64,000 nucleotides of DNA from an uncultured Acidobacteriota bacterium (GCA_903832055.1 CAILAC010000011.1:1-64000); one strand, 5' to 3'; shown: positions 8,487 through 17,667, counted from the first letter of the stretch. A program made the numbers and translations. Notes: generated by a model not told the origin, from the sequence alone.

Positions 8487-9815
8487 TTATTCCTCCCTCT
8501 CGATTCGCAGTTGTGCCGATGGCGCGTGACCGCTGCCATCGTGCGGGACGTTGACGTTGGTCGCGTGCCGCGCCAAGGATTGAAGATTATTGGCGGACGA
8601 CGGTGGCGCTGGAGGCGCAGAAGGAGTCTCAGATGACGCGCCCGCTGGAGACGGAGGAGGCGGTGCCGGAGGAGAACTGGGAGAACCAGCCGCTTCCGCT
8701 GCCGGAATCGGCGGCGCTGGCGCGCTGGCGGTTTCCGCTGCCGCTTCACCCACTCCACCCACAGCGGAGGCAGCGCCCGAGGCGGCCTCCGCGCCAACCT
8801 CTGCTCCTCCCATCACGCCTGCCGTTTCAGTTGCCGCCAACGCGCCCCCGGCAACGGCCCCAGCTCCTCCGGTTGCCGCTACTACGGCAACCGTGGCCGC
8901 GCCGAGCGCAGCCGCTTTGCCAATCTCAGCGCCCATGCCAACCAGGTCTGCCGCGCCGGAGCCAAGCGTTCCCGAGGCAATCGACGCCGCCATCTTCGGG
9001 ATCATCCAGGACGCGAAAGCAAACAGCAGCATCGACATCAAGGTTGGGAAGATTTGAGTAATGGGCTGATCGGCGGTGTAGCCATTCATCGTCGCGATCC
9101 AGTTGTTCGAGATCGTCTTGAATACACCCAGCATGAGGTAAATGAGCATCAGGCGGACGCCGGTACTTACAGCTAGAGAAATGTACCTTTCAAAATACGG
9201 CGAAGTCCACCGGCTCCCTCCGAAGCCAAGGAAGATATATCCCGCCGACATTACGATAATCGCTTCGAGTTTCGTGACCACGTAGTGAAGCGTGATGATG
9301 ATGTAGGAGGCAAGCACGATGCAGGCAGCCAAGATCGTCGTGATGGCCCCGCCAGGCTCCGTCAGGAGGCTTGTGGACGAGACCTTGGTAAAGAGGTCCG
9401 AGACAATCTGAAGCCCCTGGGTCATGATGTCCGATGGATTCTGAGCCACGGAAACGCCCGCAGCATTTGCACCGAGCTGAGCGAAACTATTGACGATGGC
9501 CGGTATCCAGGTCTGGCCATTGATGAGGACGGCGTAGAAGAAGGAGATGACCAGCAGCTTCTTGATCAAGCTGAGAAACAAGCCGTTGAAGTCGTGTTCC
9601 CGGAGCAGTTGCGGCGCTCCCCAGGCGAAGTCCAGGAGGGCCAGAACGTAGAACAGGAAGGAGGCTTCCTGCATGATGGCGGGAATCCATGCGTTCGCCG
9701 CCTGCTCGATCTGCTGAAATGTTCCGCCCACATCGACAGGAGCTTGAGCATGGGCTGTGGTGGCTGAGGCAAACGCCACGGCCACCACATAGAGAAGTTT
9801 TCGTCCCTGAGCCAT
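8487..9815 (-). CDS. trbL: Conjugal transfer protein TrbL (VirB6 family)
   Basis: 442 residues: an N-terminal signal-like segment, then about six hydrophobic helices between residues 40 and 290 (e.g. ASFLFYVLALLDFAW, LLVISFFYAVLI, IIVMSAGYIFLGFGGS). The last 140 residues are extremely rich in Ala, Gly and Pro, as in many TrbL/VirB6 proteins whose tails vary. It is the polytopic inner-membrane channel component of the secretion system. Its ATG follows the lipoprotein stop by eight bases, with a GAGGT ribosome site overlapping that stop. Confidence 0.92.
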   Translation of the reverse strand: MAQGRKLLYVVAVAFASATTAHAQAPVDVGGTFQQIEQAANAWIPAIMQEASFLFYVLALLDFAWGAPQLLREHDFNGLFLSLIKKLLVISFFYAVLINGQTWIPAIVNSFAQLGANAAGVSVAQNPSDIMTQGLQIVSDLFTKVSSTSLLTEPGGAITTILAACIVLASYIIITLHYVVTKLEAIIVMSAGYIFLGFGGSRWTSPYFERYISLAVSTGVRLMLIYLMLGVFKTISNNWIATMNGYTADQPITQIFPTLMSMLLFAFASWMIPKMAASIASGTLGSGAADLVGMGAEIGKAAALGAATVAVVAATGGAGAVAGGALAATETAGVMGGAEVGAEAASGAASAVGGVGEAAAETASAPAPPIPAAEAAGSPSSPPAPPPPSPAGASSETPSAPPAPPSSANNLQSLARHATNVNVPHDGSGHAPSAQLRIEREE

Positions 9816-9823
9816 ACGTTACC

Positions 9824-10144
9824 TCAAAACGCCACACCATCGGACTTCAGTGTGGGCTTTCCGAAGAAGTTGGCGCTTGCATTGCCCGCACACACCTTGC
9901 CCTCGTCCGTGGTTGCCCAATCTGCCGGAGCACCTGCTTGCCTTTGTTTGCAGAGAGGAGTGAGTTGCTTGCGGAGATCCTCGCGCTTGGCAAGAAACGC
10001 CGAAATGCTGCCGGGAGTGGCATGGCCGACATCGCCTCCCCCGGCATTCTGAAAAGCCGTCACGATCGGACTCGGCTCAGCGTGCCTGCATCCTGCCAGA
10101 ATCGCCAGGCCAGCGGCGATCACAAAAACGCAAAACGTCTTCAT
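9824..10144 (-). CDS. Small lipoprotein of the trb cluster (TrbK/VirB7 position)
   Basis: 106 residues with a lipoprotein signal (hydrophobic stretch then LAGC lipobox at Cys-19), so the mature protein begins at the lipidated Cys. It lies between trbJ and trbL, exactly where IncP plasmids carry the entry-exclusion lipoprotein trbK and where VirB systems carry virB7. Sequence alone does not decide between entry exclusion and a pore-stabilising lipoprotein. AGGAG lies six bases before the ATG. Confidence 0.75.
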   Translation of the reverse strand: MKTFCVFVIAAGLAILAGCRHAEPSPIVTAFQNAGGGDVGHATPGSISAFLAKREDLRKQLTPLCKQRQAGAPADWATTDEGKVCAGNASANFFGKPTLKSDGVAF

Positions 10145-10153
10145 CGCATTCTC

Positions 10154-10882
10154 CTAAAATGAAACGCCGTCGCTCGTTACCTGAGTTTGGCCGAAGAACA
10201 AATCGGAGTTTGCCTGCTTTGTTGCTTCGGCCTGAACGAGCGCTCCTTGATAAGACGCTTTGCTCTGCATATCCGCCATCATCAGTTGCCGCAATTTCAT
10301 CAATTGCTCAGACTGATTCTCCGCAATCTGGTTCCCCACCTCGATAGCCTGCATTCTGCCCACGGCCGATTCGCTCTGACCTTGCAGCGTTTGCAGCAAT
10401 GCTTCGTCACTGTTGAATTGTGAGTTTTGTAGCCCGGCGGCATTCAGGGCGCCGAGCGTGCTATCGAGACTGGTTTGACTCCAGGTCTGATACGACTGCC
10501 CGTAGTTGGTGGACGAAGAGTAGCCGGGAAAGCGGAGCCGGAACGAACTGTCCAGATTGCTCATCGTGTAGGAGAGCGATTGTCCCGTCTTCACGATCTG
10601 GTTCAGATTGGTAATATCCGACGCCACGGTCCCGAAGAGCTGGCTGGTGATGGTGATGCCGTGCTTTGCCATGTCCGCGATCTGGGTGAGCTGATTCTCA
10701 ACCATCAGTACCTGCTTTTCGAGCGAACCAATCAATTGCAGGTAGTTGAGAATCTGCGTGTATTCGGTTGCAAAGATACCCGGCACTCCCGCATAGGCCG
10801 GGACCGGGTTGACGGTTTCAGTCGCCATCAGGGCGACCAGGACGATTGCGGTTGCGCTCTTAACGAGCCATTTGGGTTGCAT
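10154..10882 (-). CDS. trbJ: Conjugal transfer protein TrbJ (VirB5 family)
   Basis: 242 residues with a signal peptide ending around AYAG and a long helical body: TEYTQILNYLQLIGSLEKQV, later SAVGRMQAIEVGNQIAENQS. These are signature segments of TrbJ, the VirB5-like minor pilus-tip or adhesion subunit. Its ATG, with GGAGGAG upstream, lies within the last codons of trbE (23-base overlap), indicating coupled translation. Confidence 0.9.
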   Translation of the reverse strand: MQPKWLVKSATAIVLVALMATETVNPVPAYAGVPGIFATEYTQILNYLQLIGSLEKQVLMVENQLTQIADMAKHGITITSQLFGTVASDITNLNQIVKTGQSLSYTMSNLDSSFRLRFPGYSSSTNYGQSYQTWSQTSLDSTLGALNAAGLQNSQFNSDEALLQTLQGQSESAVGRMQAIEVGNQIAENQSEQLMKLRQLMMADMQSKASYQGALVQAEATKQANSDLFFGQTQVTSDGVSF

Positions 10883-13340
10883 GATTCACTCCTCCTTCGT
10901 AGTAGTCGATCCATCCTTGCTCAACTTTCCTTTCCTTCATCCACTCAGAGATCCAGCCATCGCCGAATTCCGCAGCCAGAGCATCGATTCGTGCCCTATC
11001 CTTTTGGCCGGAGACGCCGAGGAAGGCGAGCGCCACCGGCCCAAGCCGAAACGAGATCATGCGCCGTCCAAGCCGCTGCACGATGTAGTAATCGCGCTTC
11101 GGTGTCGCGCTCTGAAGCAGCTCAATCTCCCTGCTGTTGAGGCCCGCGTACTCGTAGAACTGGCGCAATCCTTCATTGCCGGCCTCGGAGTTTGGCAAGT
11201 AAATCTTCGTCGCCGTACTTTGCAGAATCGCCGATGCAATCGGCGATTCCTTCACGTCCGCCATGCTCTGCGTTGCGAGCAGAACCACTGCGTTCTTTTT
11301 TCGCAGTGTCTTAAGCCAGTCCTGAATCTTGTCTCGCCATGCCGGGTGCTTGAGGAAGAGCCAGGCCTCATCGATGGGAACCAGCGTTGGACTGCCATCG
11401 AGCGCCCGCTCCATGCGCCGGAAAAGATAGAGCAGAACCGCCATGACCGTTGCTTCCCCGTAGGAGCCGCTTAGCAGCGTCTCCATCTCGCAGACAACAA
11501 ACCGCGCTGTCGTCAGCCCGTCGTTGCGCGAGTCGAGCAATCCGCCCAATGCGCCATCAATAACGTAAGGCTGCAAACCGGCCTTGAGCTTTTCATCCTG
11601 AAGATTGGCTTCGAGTTCGGTGAGTGTTCGCCGTTCGCGCGGGGCGCTGGCAAGCTGCTGCAGGGCGCGATGGATGGTGTTCCGTTCTCCCGGCCCAATC
11701 TCGACCTTCTGCATTCGCAATACGGTTTCCACCCATTCCTGCCCCCAGCCAAACTCCGCTTCGTCGTCAATATCCCGAAGCGGCTGGAAGGACAGTCCCC
11801 CTTCGCCAATGTCATAAAAGCGCCCGCCAGCGGCCTTGCACAGTCCGAACAGGGACTGTCCTTTGTCGAAGGCAAAGACCTGAGCATTCGGATAACGGAA
11901 CCACTGCGCCACAAACAGCGCTAGACTCACTGACTTGCCCGCGCCTGTGGGACCAATCAGAAGTGTGTGCCCAACGTCGTAGTCGTGCAGGTTCAGGCGA
12001 TACGGCACACCGCCTTGCGTGGCTGCATAGAGCAGCGGAGGCGAGTTCAGCGGCATTAAAGAGGAGGGATTCTTCTTCTCGCCCGCCCACACCGCCGAGA
12101 TCGGCATCAGGTCTACATAGTTGCGCGTATGCGCGATGACGCGCCGCACTTGCGCCACGCCGTTCCCAGGCAATGTGCCGAAGAACGCATCAACCGCGTT
12201 GATGTCTTCGACCCGCACACCGAATCCACGATTGATGAGTACCTTGCGGAATTCACCAATGATGTTCTCCAGAAACTTGCGGTCCTTGTGTTGCAGGACG
12301 ATGGACGAGGACAGGTAGCAGAAATGCACGTCTCCCGAAGTCGCTTCCGCCAGTGCGCCGTCCGAGTCCGAGACCATCGTCATAGCGAACTGATTCAGTT
12401 GACCGCCGCCGCTGGACTTGAAGACCTGATCCTTCAAACCGCGCTGCTGAAACTTCCACTTCTTCCCGATCTTGGCGATGATGCCCTGTGCCTCCGAAGG
12501 GTCCATCAAGATCGCGCGCGTATTCCAGCGATACTCGCATGGCACCGTATCCAAAACCGAAAGAGCGCCGGGATACGTCGAGCGGGGGAAGGCATCGACA
12601 GACAACGTGCGCAGATGACGGTCCCCCATCATGGGTTCGGTCCCGCCGCGAAGATCCTCCATCGAAAGCAGATCGTTCAAAAAGACTGGAATCTCCGGCT
12701 GCATGACCGGGCCTTTCACGCCCGTCAAGCAGCGGCGGAGGTAGGCAAGCAACTCGTCGTCCACGCGCTCGTACCCATCGCCCAGACTCGCAACCGTCGC
12801 CTTCAGCCGCGACACCGGAAACTGTGCCGCAAAGACATCCTCGAATTGGCGAATCTTCGTCTTAAAGAATCGCAACGCCTCCGCGCCCGCGTTGGCCCCT
12901 TCACTATGAGTCGAGTCCGATCCCGACATCATGAAGCCTGTGAGCTTCTCCGATGCGACCAGCGGCGGCATATACGTCAGGGCCAGAAAGTATTCGTTCT
13001 CGAAATGACTGCCCTCAAGGGCAAACTGCTCTCGCCGTTCCCGATCAATCAGCGCGGTGACAGCATCAGGGAAAACGCCTTCCGGTGAGTAGCCGCTTGA
13101 GAACGAGCGGAAGGAATCAACCTGAATCATCCAGCCGCTTCCAAGCCGCAGAATCCGGTTCATCCGCCGCGCAATAGCCGCCATCTCCGCATGAGTGGCG
13201 GATTGAAGATCAGGGCCCCGGTACTGCCACGCCGCGAGCAGTGACCCGTCTCGCTGCAACACAATTCCGTCATCGACCAGCCCAAACCAAAGGAGCAGGT
13301 CCGCCAAACCTGTAGGCTGTTTACGCATCTCACCAAACAC
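10860..13340 (-). CDS. trbE: Conjugal transfer ATPase TrbE (VirB4 family)
   Basis: About 826 residues. The open frame extends further upstream, but that part is antisense-like shadow of trbD. I choose GTG at 13340, five bases after a GGAGG overlapping the trbD stop, giving the family start FGEMRKQPTGLADLLLW. Walker A is LLIGPTGAGKSVSLAL (near residue 460) and Walker B is LVPIDEAWLFL (near 650). The conserved LATQSMADVKESPIA and a C-terminal LGPVALAFLG are also typical. It is the largest motor of the type IV secretion system, energising pilus assembly and substrate passage at the inner membrane. Confidence 0.95.
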   Translation of the reverse strand: MFGEMRKQPTGLADLLLWFGLVDDGIVLQRDGSLLAAWQYRGPDLQSATHAEMAAIARRMNRILRLGSGWMIQVDSFRSFSSGYSPEGVFPDAVTALIDRERREQFALEGSHFENEYFLALTYMPPLVASEKLTGFMMSGSDSTHSEGANAGAEALRFFKTKIRQFEDVFAAQFPVSRLKATVASLGDGYERVDDELLAYLRRCLTGVKGPVMQPEIPVFLNDLLSMEDLRGGTEPMMGDRHLRTLSVDAFPRSTYPGALSVLDTVPCEYRWNTRAILMDPSEAQGIIAKIGKKWKFQQRGLKDQVFKSSGGGQLNQFAMTMVSDSDGALAEATSGDVHFCYLSSSIVLQHKDRKFLENIIGEFRKVLINRGFGVRVEDINAVDAFFGTLPGNGVAQVRRVIAHTRNYVDLMPISAVWAGEKKNPSSLMPLNSPPLLYAATQGGVPYRLNLHDYDVGHTLLIGPTGAGKSVSLALFVAQWFRYPNAQVFAFDKGQSLFGLCKAAGGRFYDIGEGGLSFQPLRDIDDEAEFGWGQEWVETVLRMQKVEIGPGERNTIHRALQQLASAPRERRTLTELEANLQDEKLKAGLQPYVIDGALGGLLDSRNDGLTTARFVVCEMETLLSGSYGEATVMAVLLYLFRRMERALDGSPTLVPIDEAWLFLKHPAWRDKIQDWLKTLRKKNAVVLLATQSMADVKESPIASAILQSTATKIYLPNSEAGNEGLRQFYEYAGLNSREIELLQSATPKRDYYIVQRLGRRMISFRLGPVALAFLGVSGQKDRARIDALAAEFGDGWISEWMKERKVEQGWIDYYEGGVNHATQMAR

Positions 13341-13342
13341 AG

Positions 13343-13654
13343 CTACCTCCAGCCCCGCTTTGGCGTCTTGCCAAAGGCAGTGACCCCGCTTTTCGCGGGG
13401 TAGAAATCCTTGAATTGCAGGTGACGGCTGTAAACCTTCCGCATCATCGGATCGGCCTTGCCGATCCTCGCCAGGACAATGACAATCACCCAGAAGCCAA
13501 CAATCGCCAGCAGAAACGAGACGAAGGTCATTACACTCACAGCCATCATGGCCGCGCCCAGCCCGGCCATGATGACCATCTCCCGGTCGCCGCCCAGGAG
13601 TTGCTGCGGCCTGCTCAACGAAGTCCGCATAATGGTTTGTTCTGGTTCGTTCAT
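13343..13654 (-). CDS. trbD: Conjugal transfer protein TrbD (VirB3 family)
   Basis: 103 residues beginning MNEPEQTIMRTSLSRPQQLL, with a membrane region at about 25-65 made of two hydrophobic helices and then the family tail KADPMMRKVYSRHL. VirB3/TrbD is a small inner-membrane partner of VirB4/TrbE. An upstream in-frame ATG at 13756 exists, but GGAGAG precedes the ATG at 13654 and the family begins here. The stop codon overlaps the trbE ribosome site. Confidence 0.9.
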   Translation of the reverse strand: MNEPEQTIMRTSLSRPQQLLGGDREMVIMAGLGAAMMAVSVMTFVSFLLAIVGFWVIVIVLARIGKADPMMRKVYSRHLQFKDFYPAKSGVTAFGKTPKRGWR

Positions 13655-13733
13655 CACTCTCTCCAAGAACAGGGCTCGAATAGACGGGGATGGCGGAGCC
13701 TGCTCCCATCCCCGTTCCAGGGATTCTGTGTTG

Positions 13734-14141
13734 TCACCCTCTCGCAACGAGCGCAAGAGCGGGCTGTGTGATTGCGTGGACTGGCTGCGACAGAGAAATC
13801 TCCGCGGCCTGCCCGATGAACGAGGACATCACCTGTGCCGCGAAGACGACGCAGCAAACGGCAATACCGACATGCAGCAGCCGTTTCATCGTCTCGCCCA
13901 TCTCGCCGCCGGCGAAGGCCAGCGTCGCTCCAAGCGCCACGATTGCGACAACGGAAATGGCATAAGCGACCGGCCCGGTCAACGATGTAACCAGTGTCGT
14001 CAGCGGGCCTTCCCATGGCAGGTTGGTTCCGGTCTCGGCTGCAAATGCGCAGCACGAGCCCGCCGCCAACGCGAAGCCAAGCATGAGGGCCATCTGAGCC
14101 GTCCGCTGCCGCGCCAAAAGAAAACTTCGCATTTGATTCAT
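13734..14141 (-). CDS. trbC: Conjugal transfer pilin TrbC (VirB2 family)
   Basis: 135 residues: a long signal sequence, cleavage probably near AFAAETG, then two hydrophobic helices (GPVAYAISVVAIVALGATLA and RLLHVGIAVCCVVFAAQVM) joined by a short polar loop GGEMGETMK. This is the standard VirB2/TrbC pilin layout. The start has GGAGG upstream. In IncP systems the pilin is trimmed and cyclised by TraF, whose homologue is present at 32637-33263, so this pilin is probably also cyclic. Confidence 0.9.
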   Translation of the reverse strand: MNQMRSFLLARQRTAQMALMLGFALAAGSCCAFAAETGTNLPWEGPLTTLVTSLTGPVAYAISVVAIVALGATLAFAGGEMGETMKRLLHVGIAVCCVVFAAQVMSSFIGQAAEISLSQPVHAITQPALALVARG

Positions 14142-14246
14142 GGATTCCTCCAGTGCCCTCCGGCACGGTTAAGCGAAAGGCATTGTCTCCGGCAGCCTCC
14201 CACGGTAAATAATCAGCTCCGCCACAACCGATCAGAGCCACGACAA

Positions 14247-15272
14247 TCAAACCGGCGTCATGAGGTAGCGCCCGTTCTCATACCCAGTAACGACAGCCAC
14301 CTCTTGAACCTTTCGGCCAGCAATCGGATCGTTGACTACCGAAATGACAAGATCGACGGCGCTCCCGATCATGCGCTGTTGCGGTGCATCCGTCGCCTCC
14401 CGCACCAAAGCTTCCAGCCGGTCAAGCGCTTCCGTGGCACTGTTGGCGTGGAGAGTCGAGACACCACCCGGATGCCCTGTGTTCCAACTCTTGAGCAGCG
14501 GCAGAGCGGCGGCTCCATCTCGCACCTCTCCCACAACGATCCGATCCGGCTTCAGACGCAGCGCCACTTTCAGGCACTTCAACTGATCAAACTCTGTTGT
14601 TGCCAACATGCTTAGGCTGTTTGCCGAATCGAGGAGAAGTTCCTGCGTGTCCTCGATCACAAGCACGCGATCGCCGGGCGTCAGCGCGCCAATTTCTTCG
14701 AGAATGGCATTCGCAATCGTCGTCTTGCCCGCGCCCGTACCGCCGACAATCAGGATGTTCTTGTGGGCAACAATGGCCTGTTGAATGACCTCAAGGTGAT
14801 CAAGATTCTTGACCGAGTCAATGAAGTCTTCCTGCTGCGAACGGCGGTTTCGCGGATCATCCTTCGTCGTAAGGATGCCCTGCCGCTGAAGGTCTTTGAG
14901 ACTTCGCTTCTTGTCCGACTTCACGCGAATCGCAAACGACGGCGACGGAACAACCGGCTCGATCAATCCGGCGAACCGGTACTTCCAGATCGGAAGCTGC
15001 GTCTCCAGGACTGGTCGCATCTCCGTCACCGTCGTCTTCTGCATGGAGGCAATCGTCATCATTGCCCCGCGTGCCTGCCTGCTTGATAGCTCGCCAACCT
15101 GCTCGAAGGGCGCCCCGGTTCGCTTTACCCAGATGCGGGAATCCTCGTTGACAAGGATGTCCTCAAGGCCGCTGGACCTGTCGAGCAGGCCGACAATCAC
15201 CGGCCCCAGCTCATCGCGCAGCTTCTCTTTGAGCCTTTCCTGCTTTTCATCCGAGTGCGAGTCCTGGTTCAT
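14247..15272 (-). CDS. trbB: Conjugal transfer ATPase TrbB (VirB11 family)
   Basis: 341 residues. Walker A is ILIVGGTGAGKTTIANAI (near 172-188), followed by VLVIEDTQELLL (Asp box), LRLKPDRIVVGEVRDGAA (Walker B) and GHPGGVSTLHANSATEAL (His box). All are diagnostic for the GspE/VirB11 secretion ATPases. It forms a hexamer at the base of the channel and switches between pilus making and DNA transfer. It is the first gene of the trb operon; its promoter shares the 132-base gap with the primase gene on the other strand. Confidence 0.95.
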   Translation of the reverse strand: MNQDSHSDEKQERLKEKLRDELGPVIVGLLDRSSGLEDILVNEDSRIWVKRTGAPFEQVGELSSRQARGAMMTIASMQKTTVTEMRPVLETQLPIWKYRFAGLIEPVVPSPSFAIRVKSDKKRSLKDLQRQGILTTKDDPRNRRSQQEDFIDSVKNLDHLEVIQQAIVAHKNILIVGGTGAGKTTIANAILEEIGALTPGDRVLVIEDTQELLLDSANSLSMLATTEFDQLKCLKVALRLKPDRIVVGEVRDGAAALPLLKSWNTGHPGGVSTLHANSATEALDRLEALVREATDAPQQRMIGSAVDLVISVVNDPIAGRKVQEVAVVTGYENGRYLMTPV

Positions 15273-15404
15273 CGGCCCCTCAAATCCACCATCAATCCGG
15301 GCTTGCTTTCGCCTAATACTGCGATGTACATTTCAGTAGACGTATCGTAACACCATTCCGGGAGAGTCTGGCAAATCATATTTTTCGACGGGGGGAATCG
15401 GAGC
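15273..15404. promoter_or_regulatory. Divergent trbB / primase promoter region with ATGTACAT site
   Basis: On the minus strand TTACGA, 16 bases and TACATC form a candidate trbB promoter. The -10 lies inside the palindrome ATGTACAT (15324-15331). The minus-strand context GAAATGTACATCGC closely matches sites in the traJ-like and traG promoters. On the plus strand a GGGGGGAATCGGAG ribosome site precedes the primase ATG. Confidence 0.5.
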
Positions 15405-16268
15405 ATGGACAGAACGCTCGTTGCGGTCCAAAGAATGCTTGCCGCGCTTGACGCGCCGGCCTACGACATCGGCGTCTTGAGCGACCGGGGAATGCTCCCC
15501 GGTCTATCCAATCTGTCCGCGGAGAACGTCCTCTCTCGGCTCTCGCTCCTCAAGGCCCACAATGCGCGCGGGGCACACATCTACATACGGCCAGCCGGAG
15601 AGCACTGCTTCAGCGTCCTCGACGACCTGAATTCGGATTCTGTTGCCCGGCTCACCGGCGACGGCCTTGAGCCGTGCGCCGTGGTCGAGACCAGCCTCGG
15701 CAACTTCCAAGCCTGGCTGAAGCACGATGATGTGTACCCGGCGCCTCTGGCCACGTTCATTGCACAGACCCTTGCCAAGCGGTACGGTGCGGACCCCAGC
15801 GCGGCGGACTGGCGGCGCTTTGGCCGTCTCCCCGGCTTCACCAACTGCAAGCCCAAATACCGCAGGGACAACGACCTTTATCCCTACGTTTTGCTGCGTA
15901 GCGCGACCGGAGTGCGATTCCGGCAGGCCGCCTACGTGCGACTGGAAATGACGAAGCTCTACCAACTCCAGGAACAGGAGCGGGAAGCGCGAGCAGCTCA
16001 GTACATTGCCAACTCCGCTGCCACAGCGGGAAGGCCGTCTCACTCCTGGCTCTCCCTTGAGCGCTTTCGCAACGCACCCAAATTCCACGACCGCCCCGCC
16101 GCCGCCGACCTCGCCTTTTGCGTCGCTGCATTGTCGCTACGGATGCCGGATGATGCGATTGCCACAACCCTCGATAGCCCGTACCTCTCCCGCGATCCCA
16201 ACCCCTCAAGGAAAGCTGCCTACATCAAGCGCACGATGGCGAAGGCGAGATCATGGGCACAACGCTAG
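15405..16268 (+). CDS. RepB-type DNA primase
   Basis: 287 residues. It matches the RepB primase family: an N-terminal segment rich in short helices (LSAENVLSRLSLLKAHNARG), then HIYIRPAGEH...VLDDL, where the acidic pair supplies metal ligands. ETSLGNFQAWLK and DWRRFGRLPGFTNCKPKYR follow, a signature of these AEP-like plasmid primases. Such enzymes prime the transferred single strand in the recipient or initiate element replication. It is the first plus-strand gene after the trb operon promoter and is followed, after a gap, by ssb. Confidence 0.85.
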   Translation: MDRTLVAVQRMLAALDAPAYDIGVLSDRGMLPGLSNLSAENVLSRLSLLKAHNARGAHIYIRPAGEHCFSVLDDLNSDSVARLTGDGLEPCAVVETSLGNFQAWLKHDDVYPAPLATFIAQTLAKRYGADPSAADWRRFGRLPGFTNCKPKYRRDNDLYPYVLLRSATGVRFRQAAYVRLEMTKLYQLQEQEREARAAQYIANSAATAGRPSHSWLSLERFRNAPKFHDRPAAADLAFCVAALSLRMPDDAIATTLDSPYLSRDPNPSRKAAYIKRTMAKARSWAQR

Positions 16269-16652
16269 GCACATTCCAGTTGCCGATACCCGCTCTTGCC
16301 TTCCCGCTCTGCCCGCCGCCAGTGTCTCCTCTGGTCCGGCCCCTTCCCGCCGCGGCGAGACCCTCTGCAATCCCGACGGCTGAATCTGAGGAGTTTGAAC
16401 ACGCAGCTCCAATTCAGTTTGCCTTTCTGTTTGCGTTCAGCGTGCCGCGCTCAAAGCACCCACGCCCAGCGGACGCACGCTCTCCCTCCAGAGATTCGAG
16501 CCTTCCAGGTGTGGACTCCTCCCCCGAGGCAAGCTCTGGTCCCCTTCCACAAATCTCTTCCACTCGCCTTGGGAGTGGGCCGCGACGGCACACCCTCCGG
16601 GCAAGCATGTACCGCATCCAGCGGACAAACTTCAAAAAAGGAGCTACAAACC
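16269..16652. other. Intergenic gap between primase and ssb
   Basis: About 380 bases, C-rich on the plus strand. Open frames cross it in several phases, but their products are low-complexity Pro/Ser/Arg sequence without a convincing start. I see no gene, repeat or clear promoter here apart from the AAAAAAGGAG ribosome site of ssb at its right end. Confidence 0.5.
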
Positions 16653-17024
16653 ATGTTCAACAAAGTCATCCTCATCGGCCGTCTCGGAAAGAATGCAGAA
16701 GTCAAAACCGCGCAGAACAAGAAGGACTACGCCGTCCTCAGCATCGCCACCAGCGAGAGCTGGAAGAACGACAAGGGCGAGTACGAAACCCGCACCGAAT
16801 GGCACCGCGTCTACGCCTGGGGCAATCTCTCCAACTTCGCCAAGACGCTCCTGAAGGGTCAGCTCGTCAGCCTGGAGGGGAAGATCAAGTACAGGACGGT
16901 CGAGGAAGATGTCGAGGGCAAGCCGTTCAAGCACATCATCGCCGAGATCCACGCTTCCAGCATGAGGCGCCTCTCGAAAGTCGAAGCCGCCGACGATCCA
17001 ACCGACGGCGCGGACGAGGAGTAG
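16653..17024 (+). CDS. ssb: Single-stranded DNA-binding protein
   Basis: 123 residues, one OB fold: FNKVILIGRLGKNAEVKTAQ, ATSESWKNDKGEYETRTEWH, LKGQLVSLEGKIKYRTVEED. It lacks the usual long Gly-rich linker and ends DDPTDGADEE, an acidic tip lacking the canonical DDDIPF. Longer frames upstream are rejected because AAAAAAGGAG precedes this ATG and the family begins here. It would coat the single strand during transfer and establishment. A second, more divergent SSB-like gene lies at 32207 on the same element. Confidence 0.93.
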   Translation: MFNKVILIGRLGKNAEVKTAQNKKDYAVLSIATSESWKNDKGEYETRTEWHRVYAWGNLSNFAKTLLKGQLVSLEGKIKYRTVEEDVEGKPFKHIIAEIHASSMRRLSKVEAADDPTDGADEE

Positions 17025-17035
17025 TCCGCATCCGT

Positions 17036-17073
17036 AAAGCTCAAGGGCGAGAAACTCGCTCTTGAGCTTTATT
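17036..17073 (+). terminator. Rho-independent terminator after ssb
   Basis: AAAGCTCAAG at 17036-17045 pairs with CTTGAGCTTT at 17061-17070; GCGAG and CTCGC extend the stem around an AAA loop. It is followed by ATT. The position 12 bases after the ssb stop supports the call. Confidence 0.8.
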
Positions 17074-17210
17074 CAGGACATTATCCGAAAGAAACGTAGA
17101 CATTTCCTTCCAATTAGAACTGCTTGAAAGATGCGCTACGCGACACAGATCAGGAGATGAGGACTCGTCTACCGGGTCAGTGTACGATACCACTCAAAGA
17201 GAGGGTATCG

Positions 17211-17510
17211 ATGGGAGCCGCTCTGGGTGTAGGTTGCGTGGGTCTTGTGCTCGTTATCAGTGTGATCGCTTTTGTTAAGCATCAAAAGCGGAAGGCATTG
17301 CACCGCGGAGAGGGTGCCCAAACCAATAGGAGGCCAGAGGAAAATCCTTCAACCTTGGCAGCGCTCCGACAAAATCTCCGCCTCAAAGTTGGCTGGGACG
17401 AATCGAAGATCGACAGGCTAATTCAGTTGGAGCGGGAAAGATTGCCAAAGGCGTCTCTCCAAACACTGATGGAGTCAGCCATCGATAGATGGGAGCGAGA
17501 CAACCGCTAG
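17211..17510 (+). CDS. Small single-pass membrane protein, hypothetical
   Basis: About 99 residues: one membrane helix right at the N-terminus (LGVGCVGLVLVISVIAFV), a basic stretch (KHQKRKALHR) and a charged helical cytoplasmic tail ending in two amphipathic helices. The frame opens earlier with a TTG at 17124. I prefer ATG at 17211, because AGAGGG lies a few bases upstream and it gives a normal signal-anchor. No family is recognised. It stands alone between the ssb terminator and the 3' end of the chaperone operon. Confidence 0.5.
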   Translation: MGAALGVGCVGLVLVISVIAFVKHQKRKALHRGEGAQTNRRPEENPSTLAALRQNLRLKVGWDESKIDRLIQLERERLPKASLQTLMESAIDRWERDNR

Positions 17511-17667
17511 AGTTAAATGATCGACGCAGGAACATTAGAAGTCTTGCTGTTCCACGGTTGTCTTAGGCGTTAGGCGAGACGACCAGTTCCATAAAGGAGC
17601 GAGAATCGGCACCTGAGCATTTCGTGTCCACTCCTACAACCTCCTATGCTGCTCGCGGCAATCGAGT

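Noticed and set aside
12129-13088. 319-codon plus-strand frame opposite trbE
   Set aside because: His/Arg-rich shadow without domain or ribosome site; trbE on the other strand has all VirB4 motifs.
13341-13709. N-terminal extension of trbE by 123 codons
   Set aside because: It overlaps trbD entirely in another frame and is unlike VirB4 N-termini; the GTG behind GGAGG fits the family.
16296-16652. N-terminal extension of ssb
   Set aside because: Low-complexity Pro/Ser/Arg residues precede the family start; a strong AAAAAAGGAG lies before the internal ATG at 16653.
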